Below are positions 1-7,402 of a DNA stretch of 23,846 bases, one piece after another. The DNA is from an uncultured Spirochaetales bacterium (GTDB taxonomy: Bacteria > Spirochaetota > Spirochaetia > Sphaerochaetales > Sphaerochaetaceae): assembly GCA_934247875.1 (NCBI GenBank), contig CAKQJZ010000027.1, positions 1-23,846 of the forward strand. Direction: 5' to 3'. Every line of letters starts with the position of its first letter. Position 1 is the stretch's first letter. The notes beneath the pieces are model-generated. The model had not been told where the DNA came from. It saw nothing but the letters and a program-made list of their open reading frames with translations, and did no database searches. The position numbers and the translations under genes are program-made.

Positions 1-177
1 GTTATCAATACCCTAGCCACAAGGACCAGGGCCATTATACTTTGATTATTCTTTCCTGCCATTTCCCGAACTGGCTTATTTTTAGTTTTCTACCGTTCGT
101 GTATTGAATTGACAGAAGCTCTCTTACAAGCCTCTATATCTTCTCTTCCCTTCGCTGATATATCTATAAAAATCATC

Positions 178-208
178 GCGCTTTTTAGATTCAATCATCT
201 AACCGCGC
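178..208 (-). other. Hairpin at predicted 5' end of the leftmost transcript
   Basis: On the minus strand, GCGC, two unpaired G, then TTAGAT form the 5' arm. The loop is six bases, and ATCTAA, a short A-rich bulge and GCGC form the 3' arm. It starts almost exactly where the promoter at 215-244 should initiate. A run of five T follows about eight bases after the 3' arm, so it might act as an early terminator, a 5' stabilising hairpin or part of a small RNA. A 24-codon ORF (124-198) begins inside it, with no clear ribosome binding site. I see no other gene in 1-285. Confidence 0.35.
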
Positions 209-214
209 CCTAAT

Positions 215-244
215 AAAGTAACAAAAACATAATGAATTTGTCAA
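215..244 (-). promoter_or_regulatory. Strong sigma70-type promoter reading out of the left end
   Basis: The minus strand shows a perfect TTGACA (-35, 239-244) and TACTTT (-10, 215-220) with an 18-base spacer; shifting by one gives TTACTT at 17. The predicted start is near 207, at the foot of the hairpin at 178-208. It lies after the stop of the HAD gene and points toward base 1, so it should drive something whose main part is outside the window, or a small RNA. Confidence 0.5.
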
Positions 245-285
245 CAATAATTTTAAAAATTTTGTAAAGATTTTTGCTATTTCTT

Positions 286-1050
286 TTATCTCTTTATTAG
301 ACAACGAGATAAAATTTCTGAGACTTCTTTGACGCCATATCCGCCATCCCCGTCTGTTATATAACGTGGCAGATATTGAAACTTCTCTTTACATCTCTCT
401 ACACTCCTCATTCCAATAGAGAGTGGAATCTCTTTAAACAGAGGCTGGTCATTTAAACCATCGCCTAAATATATTGAAGAGCTTTTTATTTCTTCGATTC
501 CTTTCTTGTAATAAAGAGAGAAGAATGTAGTTAATCCTGAGAATTTATCATATGGAGAGAACCATACATTTATATGAATAGAACTCTCAGCGTAAAATGC
601 ACCAGAGTCTTTTATGAGCTTCAATATCTCAGCTTTCTCGCTTTCGCTGAGTTTAGATTTGTCGATAGCTATATCATATAGCCTTGCATATTGGTCTGTT
701 GAGAGCAAATTCTGAGGAATGCTCTTCAGAAACTCATCTTTCTTTTCTTTGGCAGCTGATGTGATTACTGGGTTTGTCTTATATATAATCTCGCCATTCT
801 CACGTGTTAGAAACAGAGCTCCAGACTCAGCAATGACTCCGTCAACTGGCCACTCTCTTATATACACATCTGCCCAGCCAGCAGAACCACCAGTCAAAAG
901 AATGATAGATCTTCCAGATTCTTTGATTGAATAAAGAGCGGCAAGCGCCTCTGGAAGGAGCCTGCCGCTGTTAGTGATTGTATCATCTACATCAGAGATG
1001 ACATATTCAATATGTGCTACTTCTTTCTTTAAATCAGAAATCGGAAGCAT
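286..1050 (-). CDS. HAD-superfamily hydrolase (Cof/HAD-IIB-like phosphatase)
   Basis: A 254-residue soluble protein with the HAD motifs in order. Motif I is DVDDT at residues 20-24 (nucleophile D20, general acid D22), motif II is LLTGG near 50-55, and motif IV is GDGLNDQPLF near 208. The region between motifs II and IV is long enough for a HAD-IIB type cap. These enzymes usually dephosphorylate sugar phosphates or small phosphometabolites; the substrate cannot be read from sequence. The ATG overlaps the pgsA stop by one base (TAATG), so it is translationally coupled as the last gene of thrS-M32-pgsA-HAD. Coupling to pgsA raises the idea of a phosphatidylglycerophosphate phosphatase, but the HAD subtype is not the usual one for that step. 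Confidence 0.85.
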   Translation of the reverse strand: MLPISDLKKEVAHIEYVISDVDDTITNSGRLLPEALAALYSIKESGRSIILLTGGSAGWADVYIREWPVDGVIAESGALFLTRENGEIIYKTNPVITSAAKEKKDEFLKSIPQNLLSTDQYARLYDIAIDKSKLSESEKAEILKLIKDSGAFYAESSIHINVWFSPYDKFSGLTTFFSLYYKKGIEEIKSSSIYLGDGLNDQPLFKEIPLSIGMRSVERCKEKFQYLPRYITDGDGGYGVKEVSEILSRCLIKR

Positions 1051-1643
1051 TATCTTGTCATTCCAGAGAGAGCTTTGGATGCAAAAATATCCTTTACATA
1101 TGTTACGAAGCTCAAGAGAGATGCAAGCGCTGCAAGTGCAAAGAATACATATAGTACTGTCTCATATGTTCCCATCCATCCACCTGGTGCGAATGTCTTA
1201 AGAATCATATATATGATAGATAAGAGAGTTGTAAGTGCATAGAATGCAGTCTTGCTCTTTCCGAAGATATTAGCTGGGACAGCCTTTCCAACTCTCATCA
1301 TCAGCATTCTCAAGAATAGAATTGCGAACTCTCTCCACATGATGATTATGAAAGACCAGACTGGCATGATGCCTATCTTCATAAAGCATACGAAGAATGT
1401 CAGATGAGATAGTGTATCAGCAAAAGGATCCAGTACCTTTCCTAAATCTGTTACCAGATTGTATTTTCTTGCAATTTTACCATCCAGGAGATCTGAAAGC
1501 TCTGCAACTGCATAGCATATTACCATCATTACTGTGCTTATGACCTCTGCGCCTTTGAAGCTTAATGTGCTGATTAAGAAAGATATGAAGAAGACAGGAA
1601 CCATAACAAGCCTGGTTACTGTCAATTTATTTGGCAAATTCAT
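1050..1643 (-). CDS. pgsA: CDP-diacylglycerol--glycerol-3-phosphate 3-phosphatidyltransferase
   Basis: A 197-residue integral membrane protein with the complete CDP-alcohol phosphatidyltransferase signature: D51, D54-G55, A58-R59, G68, D72 and D76. That matches D-x2-D-G-x2-A-R-x8-G-x3-D-x3-D, the metal- and CDP-binding site. Several hydrophobic helices flank it (about 8-30, 35-50, 80-115, 130-150, 165-185). The enzyme makes phosphatidylglycerophosphate from CDP-diacylglycerol and glycerol 3-phosphate, the committed step to phosphatidylglycerol and cardiolipin. Length and the N-terminal NLPNKLTVTRL start favour PgsA over phosphatidylserine synthase. The ATG has an AGAGG ribosome site about six bases upstream. 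It sits 16 bases after the M32 peptidase gene and shares one base with the HAD gene. Confidence 0.9.
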   Translation of the reverse strand: MNLPNKLTVTRLVMVPVFFISFLISTLSFKGAEVISTVMMVICYAVAELSDLLDGKIARKYNLVTDLGKVLDPFADTLSHLTFFVCFMKIGIMPVWSFIIIMWREFAILFLRMLMMRVGKAVPANIFGKSKTAFYALTTLLSIIYMILKTFAPGGWMGTYETVLYVFFALAALASLLSFVTYVKDIFASKALSGMTR

Positions 1644-1659
1644 AATAACCTCTTTTCCC

Positions 1660-3144
1660 TTAGTTAACGAACTTATTTAAAAGGTACTCCTTATATGGCT
1701 TTACGTCAATTTTGGAGCCTGTGAGACTCTCTAAGAGTTCACTTGGACGATATACAGAGCCATTTCTCCAGATATTCTGATCAAGATAATTGATAATGGA
1801 GTCAAACTCTCCTCTTTCAAGAAGAGATGAGAATGCTTCATCTCCGCCAAGTGCGGCCTTCATCTTACCAAAGATCATGACAGAGTAGATATTTCCAATC
1901 GCATAGGATGGGAAATAGCCAAAGCTGCCACCTGCCCAATGGCTATCCTGCAAAACTCCTTCACTATCATTCTTGATATCATAGCGAATGATTGAAGAAG
2001 AAAGTGTGCGCCAGAGTTCTGGAAGGTCATTGACTTCTATCTTTCCATTTATCAAAAGCTTTTCAATACGATAGCGAAGAATTACATGAAGCGAATATGT
2101 AAGCTCATCTGCATTAACTCTTATAGCTGAGCTCTGACTCTTGTTTATAGCCTTAACATACTCATCAAGTGTTACTTTCCTAAGGTTTGGCAAAGCTTCT
2201 TGCAGTTTCGGATAGAAATATACCCAGAATGACCTATTGCGGCCAATCAAGTTCTCAAATAGCCTAGACTGTGACTCATGCAAATCCATATATAGACCGC
2301 CAGAGAGTGAAGTTCCGCGGATTTTAGGATTCTTAGCTGAATATAGCTCATAAAACGCATGGCCCATCTCATGAATTATAGAAAATATTGGATCTGCAAG
2401 TGATGCATCTGAATATCGTGTCGATATCCTGACATCGTCACTTCCTAGTGTAGTAGTGAATGGATGCAGCGTCAGGCCAACAGTGGCACGTGTTTGATCA
2501 AAGCCTACTCTATCGATCAGATCAACTGAAAAACGATGGAGTGCTGCCTCATCATACTTCTCATACAGAAAGCTATCATCAACGTTGCTGTCTGTCTTAT
2601 CCATTATGTAGTGGATAGAGCTTTCTAGCTCATCAAAGATAGAATCAAGTTCTTTCTCTCCAAGCTTATCAAGATAGAGGTCAAGAAGCGCATTGTATGA
2701 TCCGTCGCCTATGATAGAGGCCATCTCACGCTGAAGCGAGACTATCTCTGATAGTGGCTCTGAGAAGATTGAAAAGTCAGATTTGGCTCTAGCTTCAGCC
2801 CAAGCAGAGTGTGCTCTGTTTGTCGCAAGTGCCAAGCGCTCAACAAAAGAGGAAGGCAGCTTAATAGATGTTGCCATCTCTTTCTTCCAGACTCTGACAA
2901 GTGCTTTGTCTTCTATACCAAGAGACTCTCCATCTAATATATCTATAGCTTCTGAAAGCTTTGGATTTACCTTCTCTTTATGTATTAAAGCAGAGAGGAG
3001 CGCTAGCTGCTCTCCTCTCTCTTCTTCTGCTTTAGGAGGCATTACAGTCTCTAAATCCCACTCAAGTGCAGCGCTGATGTGGCTCAGCGTCACAACTTTA
3101 TGATCGATTTCCTTTAATACCTTTAGTGCCTCGTCTTTATTCAT
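1660..3144 (-). CDS. M32-family metallocarboxypeptidase (carboxypeptidase Taq type)
   Basis: A 494-residue, probably cytoplasmic zinc carboxypeptidase, normal length for M32. Family motifs appear in order: HPFTTTLGSDDVRISTRY (227-244), the zinc site HEMGH (H258, E259, H262), HESQSRLFEN (289-298), RVNADELTYSLHVILRY (around 345-360) and the HW-x2-G-x-FGYFPSY-x2-GN block near 400. It removes C-terminal residues from peptides with broad specificity and probably recycles amino acids from peptides. Its ATG overlaps the thrS stop by one base (TGATG), so its expression is likely tied to thrS and therefore to the T-box upstream. Confidence 0.93.
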   Translation of the reverse strand: MNKDEALKVLKEIDHKVVTLSHISAALEWDLETVMPPKAEEERGEQLALLSALIHKEKVNPKLSEAIDILDGESLGIEDKALVRVWKKEMATSIKLPSSFVERLALATNRAHSAWAEARAKSDFSIFSEPLSEIVSLQREMASIIGDGSYNALLDLYLDKLGEKELDSIFDELESSIHYIMDKTDSNVDDSFLYEKYDEAALHRFSVDLIDRVGFDQTRATVGLTLHPFTTTLGSDDVRISTRYSDASLADPIFSIIHEMGHAFYELYSAKNPKIRGTSLSGGLYMDLHESQSRLFENLIGRNRSFWVYFYPKLQEALPNLRKVTLDEYVKAINKSQSSAIRVNADELTYSLHVILRYRIEKLLINGKIEVNDLPELWRTLSSSIIRYDIKNDSEGVLQDSHWAGGSFGYFPSYAIGNIYSVMIFGKMKAALGGDEAFSSLLERGEFDSIINYLDQNIWRNGSVYRPSELLESLTGSKIDVKPYKEYLLNKFVN

Positions 3145-4880
3145 CAGATCTGTGCCTTCTTCTCAATTGTCTCTTTGACTTCTTTGATGAAATCAGAAGT
3201 TGAAACGCCATTAACCTGCTTGCCACCTCTGTATCTAATAGCAACAGTATCATTAGCCATCTCTTTCTCGCCGATGATGATCATGTAAGGAGTCTTGAGC
3301 TTCTGTGCATTTCTGATCTTTGCGTTCATTCTCTCTTCTGTGAGATCTGCGTATGCTCTGAAACCTTCCTTCTTGAGTCTCTCTTCAAGAGATTTAGCAT
3401 AATCAAATGCAACTTCACCTACAGGAATGATCTTGATCTGCTCTGGAGCAAGCCATGGTGGGAATGCGCCAGCATAGTTTTCAAGAAGCACGCCAAAGAA
3501 TCTTTCAATAGAACCAAGCAAAGCTCTATGAATCATGTAAGGTCTCTTCTCAACGCCATCCTTATCAACGAAAGTCATCTTGAATCTCTCTGGAAGGTTG
3601 AAATCAAACTGTACAGTTGATAGCTGCCACTCTCTGCCAATAGCATCTTTGATCTTAAGGTCAATCTTTGGTCCATAGAATGCACCGCCGCCTTCATCGA
3701 TATCATAAGAGAGGCCTTCTTTCTCTACAGCCTTCTTAAGAGCTTCAGTTGCAGCATTCCACTTCTCTACTTCGCCTACAGACTTCTCTGGCTTAGTTGA
3801 GATATATGCATGGATATCCTCAAAACCAAATGAGTGAAGCATATGAAGTGAGAAGCGAAGAACTTCCATGATCTCACTATCCATCTGCTCAGGAGTTACA
3901 AATAGATGAGCATCATCCTGAGTAAATCCTCTTACACGCATAAGGCCATGAAGCGCACCAGCTTTCTCATATCTGTAAACAGTGCCAAGCTCTGCCCAGC
4001 GGCAAGGCAGATCTCTATAGCTCTTCTTGCCATTCTGATAAATCATGATATGGAAAGGACAGTTCATTGGCTTAACATAGTAGTCAGCCTTATCCATAAC
4101 CATTGGAGGATACATAGAGTCCTTATAGAAACCTAAGTGACCAGAAGTCTCCCAGAGCCAGCTCTTGCCAACATGAGGTGTGTATACCATCTCATAGCCA
4201 TTCTCATAGTGCTCTTTTCTCCAGAAATCCTCGATGATCTGTCTTACTCTAGCTCCCCTAGGATGCCAGTAAACAAGACCAGGACCTGCCTCTTCATGTA
4301 GAGAGAATAGATCCAGCTCTTTTCCAAGCTTTCTGTGGTCTCTCTTCTCGATATCTGCAAGATGCTCAAGATACAATCGCAGATCCTTTGGAGTCGCCCA
4401 TGCAGTACCATAGATTCTGGTAAGCATTGGGTTAGTCTCTTTGCCTCTCCAATATGCACCAGCAATATTCAAAAGCTTGAAGCCATCAGCGCATAGATCT
4501 TTTGTAGACTCAACATGTGGGCCTCTGCATAGATCTGTAAATGCGCCCTGATTATATATTGTTACAACTTCACCCTCTGGGATTGCATCCAGAAGCTCAA
4601 GCTTATACTTCTGGTTCTTGAAAATCTCAGCAGCTTCAGCTCTGGATACTTCCTTTCTAACAAAAGGCTTACCCTCTTTAATAATAGCCTTCATGTGCTC
4701 TGTGATTGTTTCAAGGTCTTCTTCTGTCAATGCTCTTGGAAGATCAAAATCATAATAGAAGCCATTCTCGATTGAAGGTCCTATTGCAATCTGGGCATCT
4801 GGAAACAGCTCTAGCACAGCTTCAGCCATTACATGCGCAGTTGAATGTCTTAGGACATCAAGGTCAATTACCTTAGCCAT
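3144..4880 (-). CDS. thrS: Threonyl-tRNA synthetase lacking the TGS domain
   Basis: A 578-residue class II synthetase that charges tRNA-Thr. It opens directly in the editing (SAD) domain: H12-x3-H16 and DLCRGPH with C118 and H122 form the editing metal site. The catalytic core follows with zinc ligands C274, H325 and H451, motif 2 around YRYEKAGALHGLMRVRG (302-318), motif 3 near HRALLGSIERF (451-461), and a C-terminal anticodon-binding domain. The 60-residue offset from E. coli ThrS zinc ligands equals the N-terminal TGS domain, which is absent. The start is supported by a GGAGAG ribosome site seven bases upstream, and there is no in-frame extension because the leader is a T-box. Transcription is likely controlled by that T-box. 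Confidence 0.96.
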   Translation of the reverse strand: MAKVIDLDVLRHSTAHVMAEAVLELFPDAQIAIGPSIENGFYYDFDLPRALTEEDLETITEHMKAIIKEGKPFVRKEVSRAEAAEIFKNQKYKLELLDAIPEGEVVTIYNQGAFTDLCRGPHVESTKDLCADGFKLLNIAGAYWRGKETNPMLTRIYGTAWATPKDLRLYLEHLADIEKRDHRKLGKELDLFSLHEEAGPGLVYWHPRGARVRQIIEDFWRKEHYENGYEMVYTPHVGKSWLWETSGHLGFYKDSMYPPMVMDKADYYVKPMNCPFHIMIYQNGKKSYRDLPCRWAELGTVYRYEKAGALHGLMRVRGFTQDDAHLFVTPEQMDSEIMEVLRFSLHMLHSFGFEDIHAYISTKPEKSVGEVEKWNAATEALKKAVEKEGLSYDIDEGGGAFYGPKIDLKIKDAIGREWQLSTVQFDFNLPERFKMTFVDKDGVEKRPYMIHRALLGSIERFFGVLLENYAGAFPPWLAPEQIKIIPVGEVAFDYAKSLEERLKKEGFRAYADLTEERMNAKIRNAQKLKTPYMIIIGEKEMANDTVAIRYRGGKQVNGVSTSDFIKEVKETIEKKAQI

Positions 4881-4897
4881 CTTTCTCTCCTTATAAT

Positions 4898-4953
4898 AAA
4901 AAAACCTTTACAGCATCATCCTTACAACATATGCAAGGACGAAGCTATAAAGG
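4898..4953 (-). terminator. T-box-controlled intrinsic terminator
   Basis: On the minus strand, CCTTTATAGC (4944-4953) pairs with GCTGTAAAGG (4905-4914) over ten positions with one G-U pair. An inner TCCTT/AAGGA helix extends it, and seven T (4898-4904) follow. The 5' arm and inner arm overlap the antiterminator strands at 4933-4959, so the two folds exclude each other. Confidence 0.88.
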
Positions 4954-5153
4954 CTCCGCGATTCCACCTTGCTTCCCCCAAAAGGGACGCTCAATTATCC
5001 TTTAACGAGAGGTCTCGGCATGCCATACTCGTTTCCTTTGAGGCATGCAGCTCGGAAGTGGTTTTCGTCTTCTATCTCCAGGCGTCTCTCACCCATATAA
5101 AATGGACACCCTCTCAGAGGCAGAATCAAAGATTACTCGTCTTCGTCAATGCT
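4898..5153 (-). ncRNA. T-box riboswitch (tRNA-Thr responsive) of thrS
   Basis: Read on the minus strand, this leader has all parts of a transcriptional T-box. Stem I begins near 5153 with the GAGTA motif at 5134-5138 and a GGGTGAGA distal loop. The specifier loop holds ACC (5060-5062, a Thr codon) followed by A. A perfect GCATGCC/GGCATGC hairpin (stem II/III position) follows. The antiterminator pairs GCAAGG (4967-4972) with CCTTGC (4933-4938) and GCGGAGC with GCTTCGT (two G-U pairs), around the 7-base bulge TGGAATC (4960-4966). UGGA would pair with a UCCA acceptor end. Uncharged tRNA-Thr should stabilise the antiterminator and allow thrS transcription. The bulge region departs by one base from the usual consensus (ATCGCG for ACCGCG). 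Confidence 0.93.
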
Positions 5154-5162
5154 GTTAAGAAA

Positions 5163-5192
5163 ATAATAAATCAATTCACCAAAAATTATCAA
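5163..5192 (-). promoter_or_regulatory. Likely promoter of the T-box/thrS operon
   Basis: The minus strand reads TTGATA (5187-5192), an 18-base spacer and TATTAT (5163-5168), overlapping the stop codon of msrC. Initiation near 5156 would start the RNA just ahead of T-box stem I, which fits well. Confidence 0.5.
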
Positions 5193-5665
5193 GAGAGAGA
5201 TGAGACAAGCTTCGCAATTCTCTCAACAAGCATTTTATCTGATAAAGTGAAGCGTGAGAGCACTGGGCTATCGAGATCAATGACGCCATAGAGTTCGTCA
5301 TTCATTATTATTGGCACTACAAGCTCACTTCTAGAAAGAGAAGAACATGCGATGTGACCTGGGAACAACGAAACATCATCAACGACGATGCTCTCTTTCT
5401 TCTGCGCAGCGCTACCGCATACGCCACGAGAGATGTCGATCAATGTGCATGCAGGTTCCCCAATGAATGGACCAAGGACTAAGCGCTCTCCATCATAAAG
5501 GTAGAAGCCTGCCCAATTGAGATTATCCAGATAGCTATATATAGCAGAAGCAATGTTGGCAAGGTTTGCGATGCGCTTATAAGCAGAACCATCTTCTCGT
5601 ATCATCATAGCTGAGAGAGATGAGAGAAAAAGCTCATCATCTCCCTTAGGAAAGTTTTCAAACAT
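5189..5665 (-). CDS. msrC: Free methionine-(R)-sulfoxide reductase (GAF-domain fRMsr)
   Basis: A 158-residue single-domain GAF protein. It has the family blocks NWAGFYLY (50-57), LGPFIGEPAC (64-73), GVCGSAAQ (81-88) and the FPGHIACSS stretch (101-109). All three cysteines of the fRMsr active site are present (C73, C83, C107; equivalent to C84, C94, C118 of the E. coli enzyme). It reduces free methionine-R-sulfoxide, normally with thioredoxin, and so recovers oxidised methionine in the cytoplasm. The start agrees with family length (about 50 residues before NWAGF), although the ribosome site is weak. It lies 43 bases after the hydrogenase gene, separated by a hairpin, and ends at the thrS promoter. 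Its place beside oxygen-sensitive enzymes suggests an oxidative-stress role, which is inference. Confidence 0.9.
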   Translation of the reverse strand: MFENFPKGDDELFLSSLSAMMIREDGSAYKRIANLANIASAIYSYLDNLNWAGFYLYDGERLVLGPFIGEPACTLIDISRGVCGSAAQKKESIVVDDVSLFPGHIACSSLSRSELVVPIIMNDELYGVIDLDSPVLSRFTLSDKMLVERIAKLVSSLS

Positions 5666-5678
5666 AGACTCAATAAAT

Positions 5679-5702
5679 GAGTGCCACCTCGCGATGACAC
5701 TC
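5679..5702 (-). terminator. Hairpin between hydA and msrC (weak terminator or attenuator)
   Basis: GAGTGTCA (5695-5702) pairs with TGGCACTC (5679-5686) on the minus strand, eight positions with one G-U pair and an eight-base loop. The following sequence, ATTTATTG, is only a poor T run. The hairpin lies entirely between the hydA stop and the msrC start, so partial termination or RNA processing is plausible. Confidence 0.45.
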
Positions 5703-5708
5703 TATAAG

Positions 5709-7142
5709 TTATTTCTTGATTCCTCTGAGCTTCATAGCAAGCTGAGGCTTAACAATAGTTCCAGGACCAGCGATACATCCGTTTTCGCAGCACATAACTT
5801 CAACTAAGTCTGCTTCAGGAGCTCTCTTTTCCCAGGTCTTCATAAGTCTGACTGTCTTCTTATCAAGGCCATTGATAGCAAGGATTCTGATATTCTTATC
5901 CTTCTCTTCATAGCGCTTCAATACGCAATTAGCTACACCGCCTGATACAGCGAACTCTCTGCAATCCTCAAATGATTTAGTGTCTCCAAGATCTGCAGCT
6001 TCAATGCTCTGGGTATCGATACCCTTAGCAACAAAGATAGAAGCAAGCTCAGCGAATGTGATTACACCATCGATTGTATCTCTGTACTTCTTTGCAGCTT
6101 CAACACGCTTAGCAAGACATGGACCGATGAATACTGTCTTATATCCAGGGAATCTCTTCTTGCAGAGTTCTGCTGTGTAACCCATTGGAGATAAGCTATC
6201 TGAATACCTTGTCTTGAGGTATGGAATATGAGTCTCAATCAACTCCATCCAAGCAGGACAGCATGAAGTTGTCATGAAGCCAGCGCCGCTATCAATCTTC
6301 TCTTCAAGTTCCTTAGCCTCATTTACGCTTGTGATCTCAGCACCCTCTGCAACTTCAACGACCTCTGTAAAACCAGCAGCCTTTATAGCAGCTTTGATCT
6401 GGCCAAGAGATCCTGAGAACTGGCCTTCGATAGCTGGAGCTATCATAGCAACGACCTTCTCATTGTTCTTCAGCATCTTAGCAACTGGGAACAAGCCTGA
6501 GCGTTCTACGATTGCGCCGAATGGGCATGAGCGTACACACTTTCCACAGCCAATACACTTTGAGTGATCTACTACAGCAACTCCATCCTCGTTCTTCTTG
6601 ATTGCATCAACAGGACAAGCCTCTTCACAAGGAACTGGGATATGGACAACTGCGTGGAAAGGACATACTTCCATACATTTTCCACACTTGATGCATCTGT
6701 CTTCCTGGATATGTGCTCTGCCATTCAAGAATACGATTGCATCTTTTGGACAGTTGGACATACATGGACGAGCAAAACAGCCTCTGCAGCCATCTGAGAT
6801 TCTGTAAACAGACTTAGGACAGCCTGAGCAGCCAGTAGAGATTGTTGTAAGAATTGGTAGTGGTGGCTTATCTTCGCTAACTACATCCTCGATGTATGAA
6901 GATAGAGAACGGAACTCATCATCATCCTTCTCGATATTAACACCAGCAAGTGCCATGATTCTGTATCTTACGAGAGCTCTCTCTTTATAGATACAGCATC
7001 TGTTAGGTGTTCTATCTTTAGGAATGATCTCGATAGGAAGTCTATCTGCAGTTTCAACTAAATCATCAGCAAAGAAGTGCTTCAAGACTTCAGTGTCTAT
7101 CTTGCGCTTCATCAAAGTATACTGGTTATTGATTTCAAGCAT
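5709..7142 (-). CDS. hydA: Catalytic-type monomeric [FeFe] hydrogenase, non-group-A (group B-like)
   Basis: A 477-residue iron-sulfur protein. Residues 1-100 are a leader of unclear fold. Ferredoxin-type cysteine sets follow at C119/122/127/131, C150/153/156/160, C172/176 and C196/199/202/206. The H-cluster domain runs from about 225 to the end. Its ligands are C295 in TSCCP, C342 in GPC-x2-K, and C452 and C456 in MCCENGC. C294, the proton-transfer cysteine, is kept, so the site looks catalytic. The second motif has Gly where prototypical enzymes have Met (MPC), and the third ends GPG rather than GGG; both point to a non-group-A enzyme. The role would be hydrogen evolution or uptake with ferredoxin or a small [2Fe-2S] partner. 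It overlaps the preceding [2Fe-2S] gene by eight bases. No maturation genes are in the window. Confidence 0.88.
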   Translation of the reverse strand: MLEINNQYTLMKRKIDTEVLKHFFADDLVETADRLPIEIIPKDRTPNRCCIYKERALVRYRIMALAGVNIEKDDDEFRSLSSYIEDVVSEDKPPLPILTTISTGCSGCPKSVYRISDGCRGCFARPCMSNCPKDAIVFLNGRAHIQEDRCIKCGKCMEVCPFHAVVHIPVPCEEACPVDAIKKNEDGVAVVDHSKCIGCGKCVRSCPFGAIVERSGLFPVAKMLKNNEKVVAMIAPAIEGQFSGSLGQIKAAIKAAGFTEVVEVAEGAEITSVNEAKELEEKIDSGAGFMTTSCCPAWMELIETHIPYLKTRYSDSLSPMGYTAELCKKRFPGYKTVFIGPCLAKRVEAAKKYRDTIDGVITFAELASIFVAKGIDTQSIEAADLGDTKSFEDCREFAVSGGVANCVLKRYEEKDKNIRILAINGLDKKTVRLMKTWEKRAPEADLVEVMCCENGCIAGPGTIVKPQLAMKLRGIKK

Positions 7143-7392
7143 TCTTTACGGCCTCCGCTAATAGGCGGCAGAAAAGCTCAGGTGTAACAGAGCTATAGAT
7201 CTTATCATTGATTGATACAAAAGGCGCACTGGCATTCCCTACTTTGCACTGCTCTAGACAAGGACATCCCTCAATATCGCACTCAGCGAGAACTGCTGGA
7301 TCTACAAAGTCATTATAGAGGAGCAGATCTGCACCACCCTGTACGAAACAAGCTGTTCCTAAACAGATTTTAACTTTTACTTTGTTCTTCAT
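7135..7392 (-). CDS. Thioredoxin-like [2Fe-2S] ferredoxin (NuoE/HndA C-terminal type)
   Basis: An 85-residue protein with C10-x4-C15 and C45-x3-C49, the spacing of thioredoxin-fold [2Fe-2S] proteins such as the NuoE C-terminal domain and small hydrogenase-associated ferredoxins. C38 and C43 are additional cysteines not seen in its paralogue at 10389-10637. It probably passes electrons to or from the hydrogenases encoded on either side. The ATG follows a strong AGGAGG site. It starts ten bases after the phosphatase gene and overlaps hydA by eight bases, so it is part of the same translationally coupled unit. Confidence 0.85.
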   Translation of the reverse strand: MKNKVKVKICLGTACFVQGGADLLLYNDFVDPAVLAECDIEGCPCLEQCKVGNASAPFVSINDKIYSSVTPELFCRLLAEAVKNA

Positions 7393-7402
7393 GTATATCC
7401 TC

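Noticed and set aside
124..198. 24-codon minus-strand ORF starting in the left-end hairpin
   Set aside because: There is no ribosome site and no recognisable sequence, and the ORF starts inside a strong hairpin; mentioned only as part of the hairpin.
2995..3030. CTCTCT/GAGAGA-rich runs as simple repeats
   Set aside because: Such runs occur throughout and are explained by frequent AGA, GAG and TCT codons within real genes.
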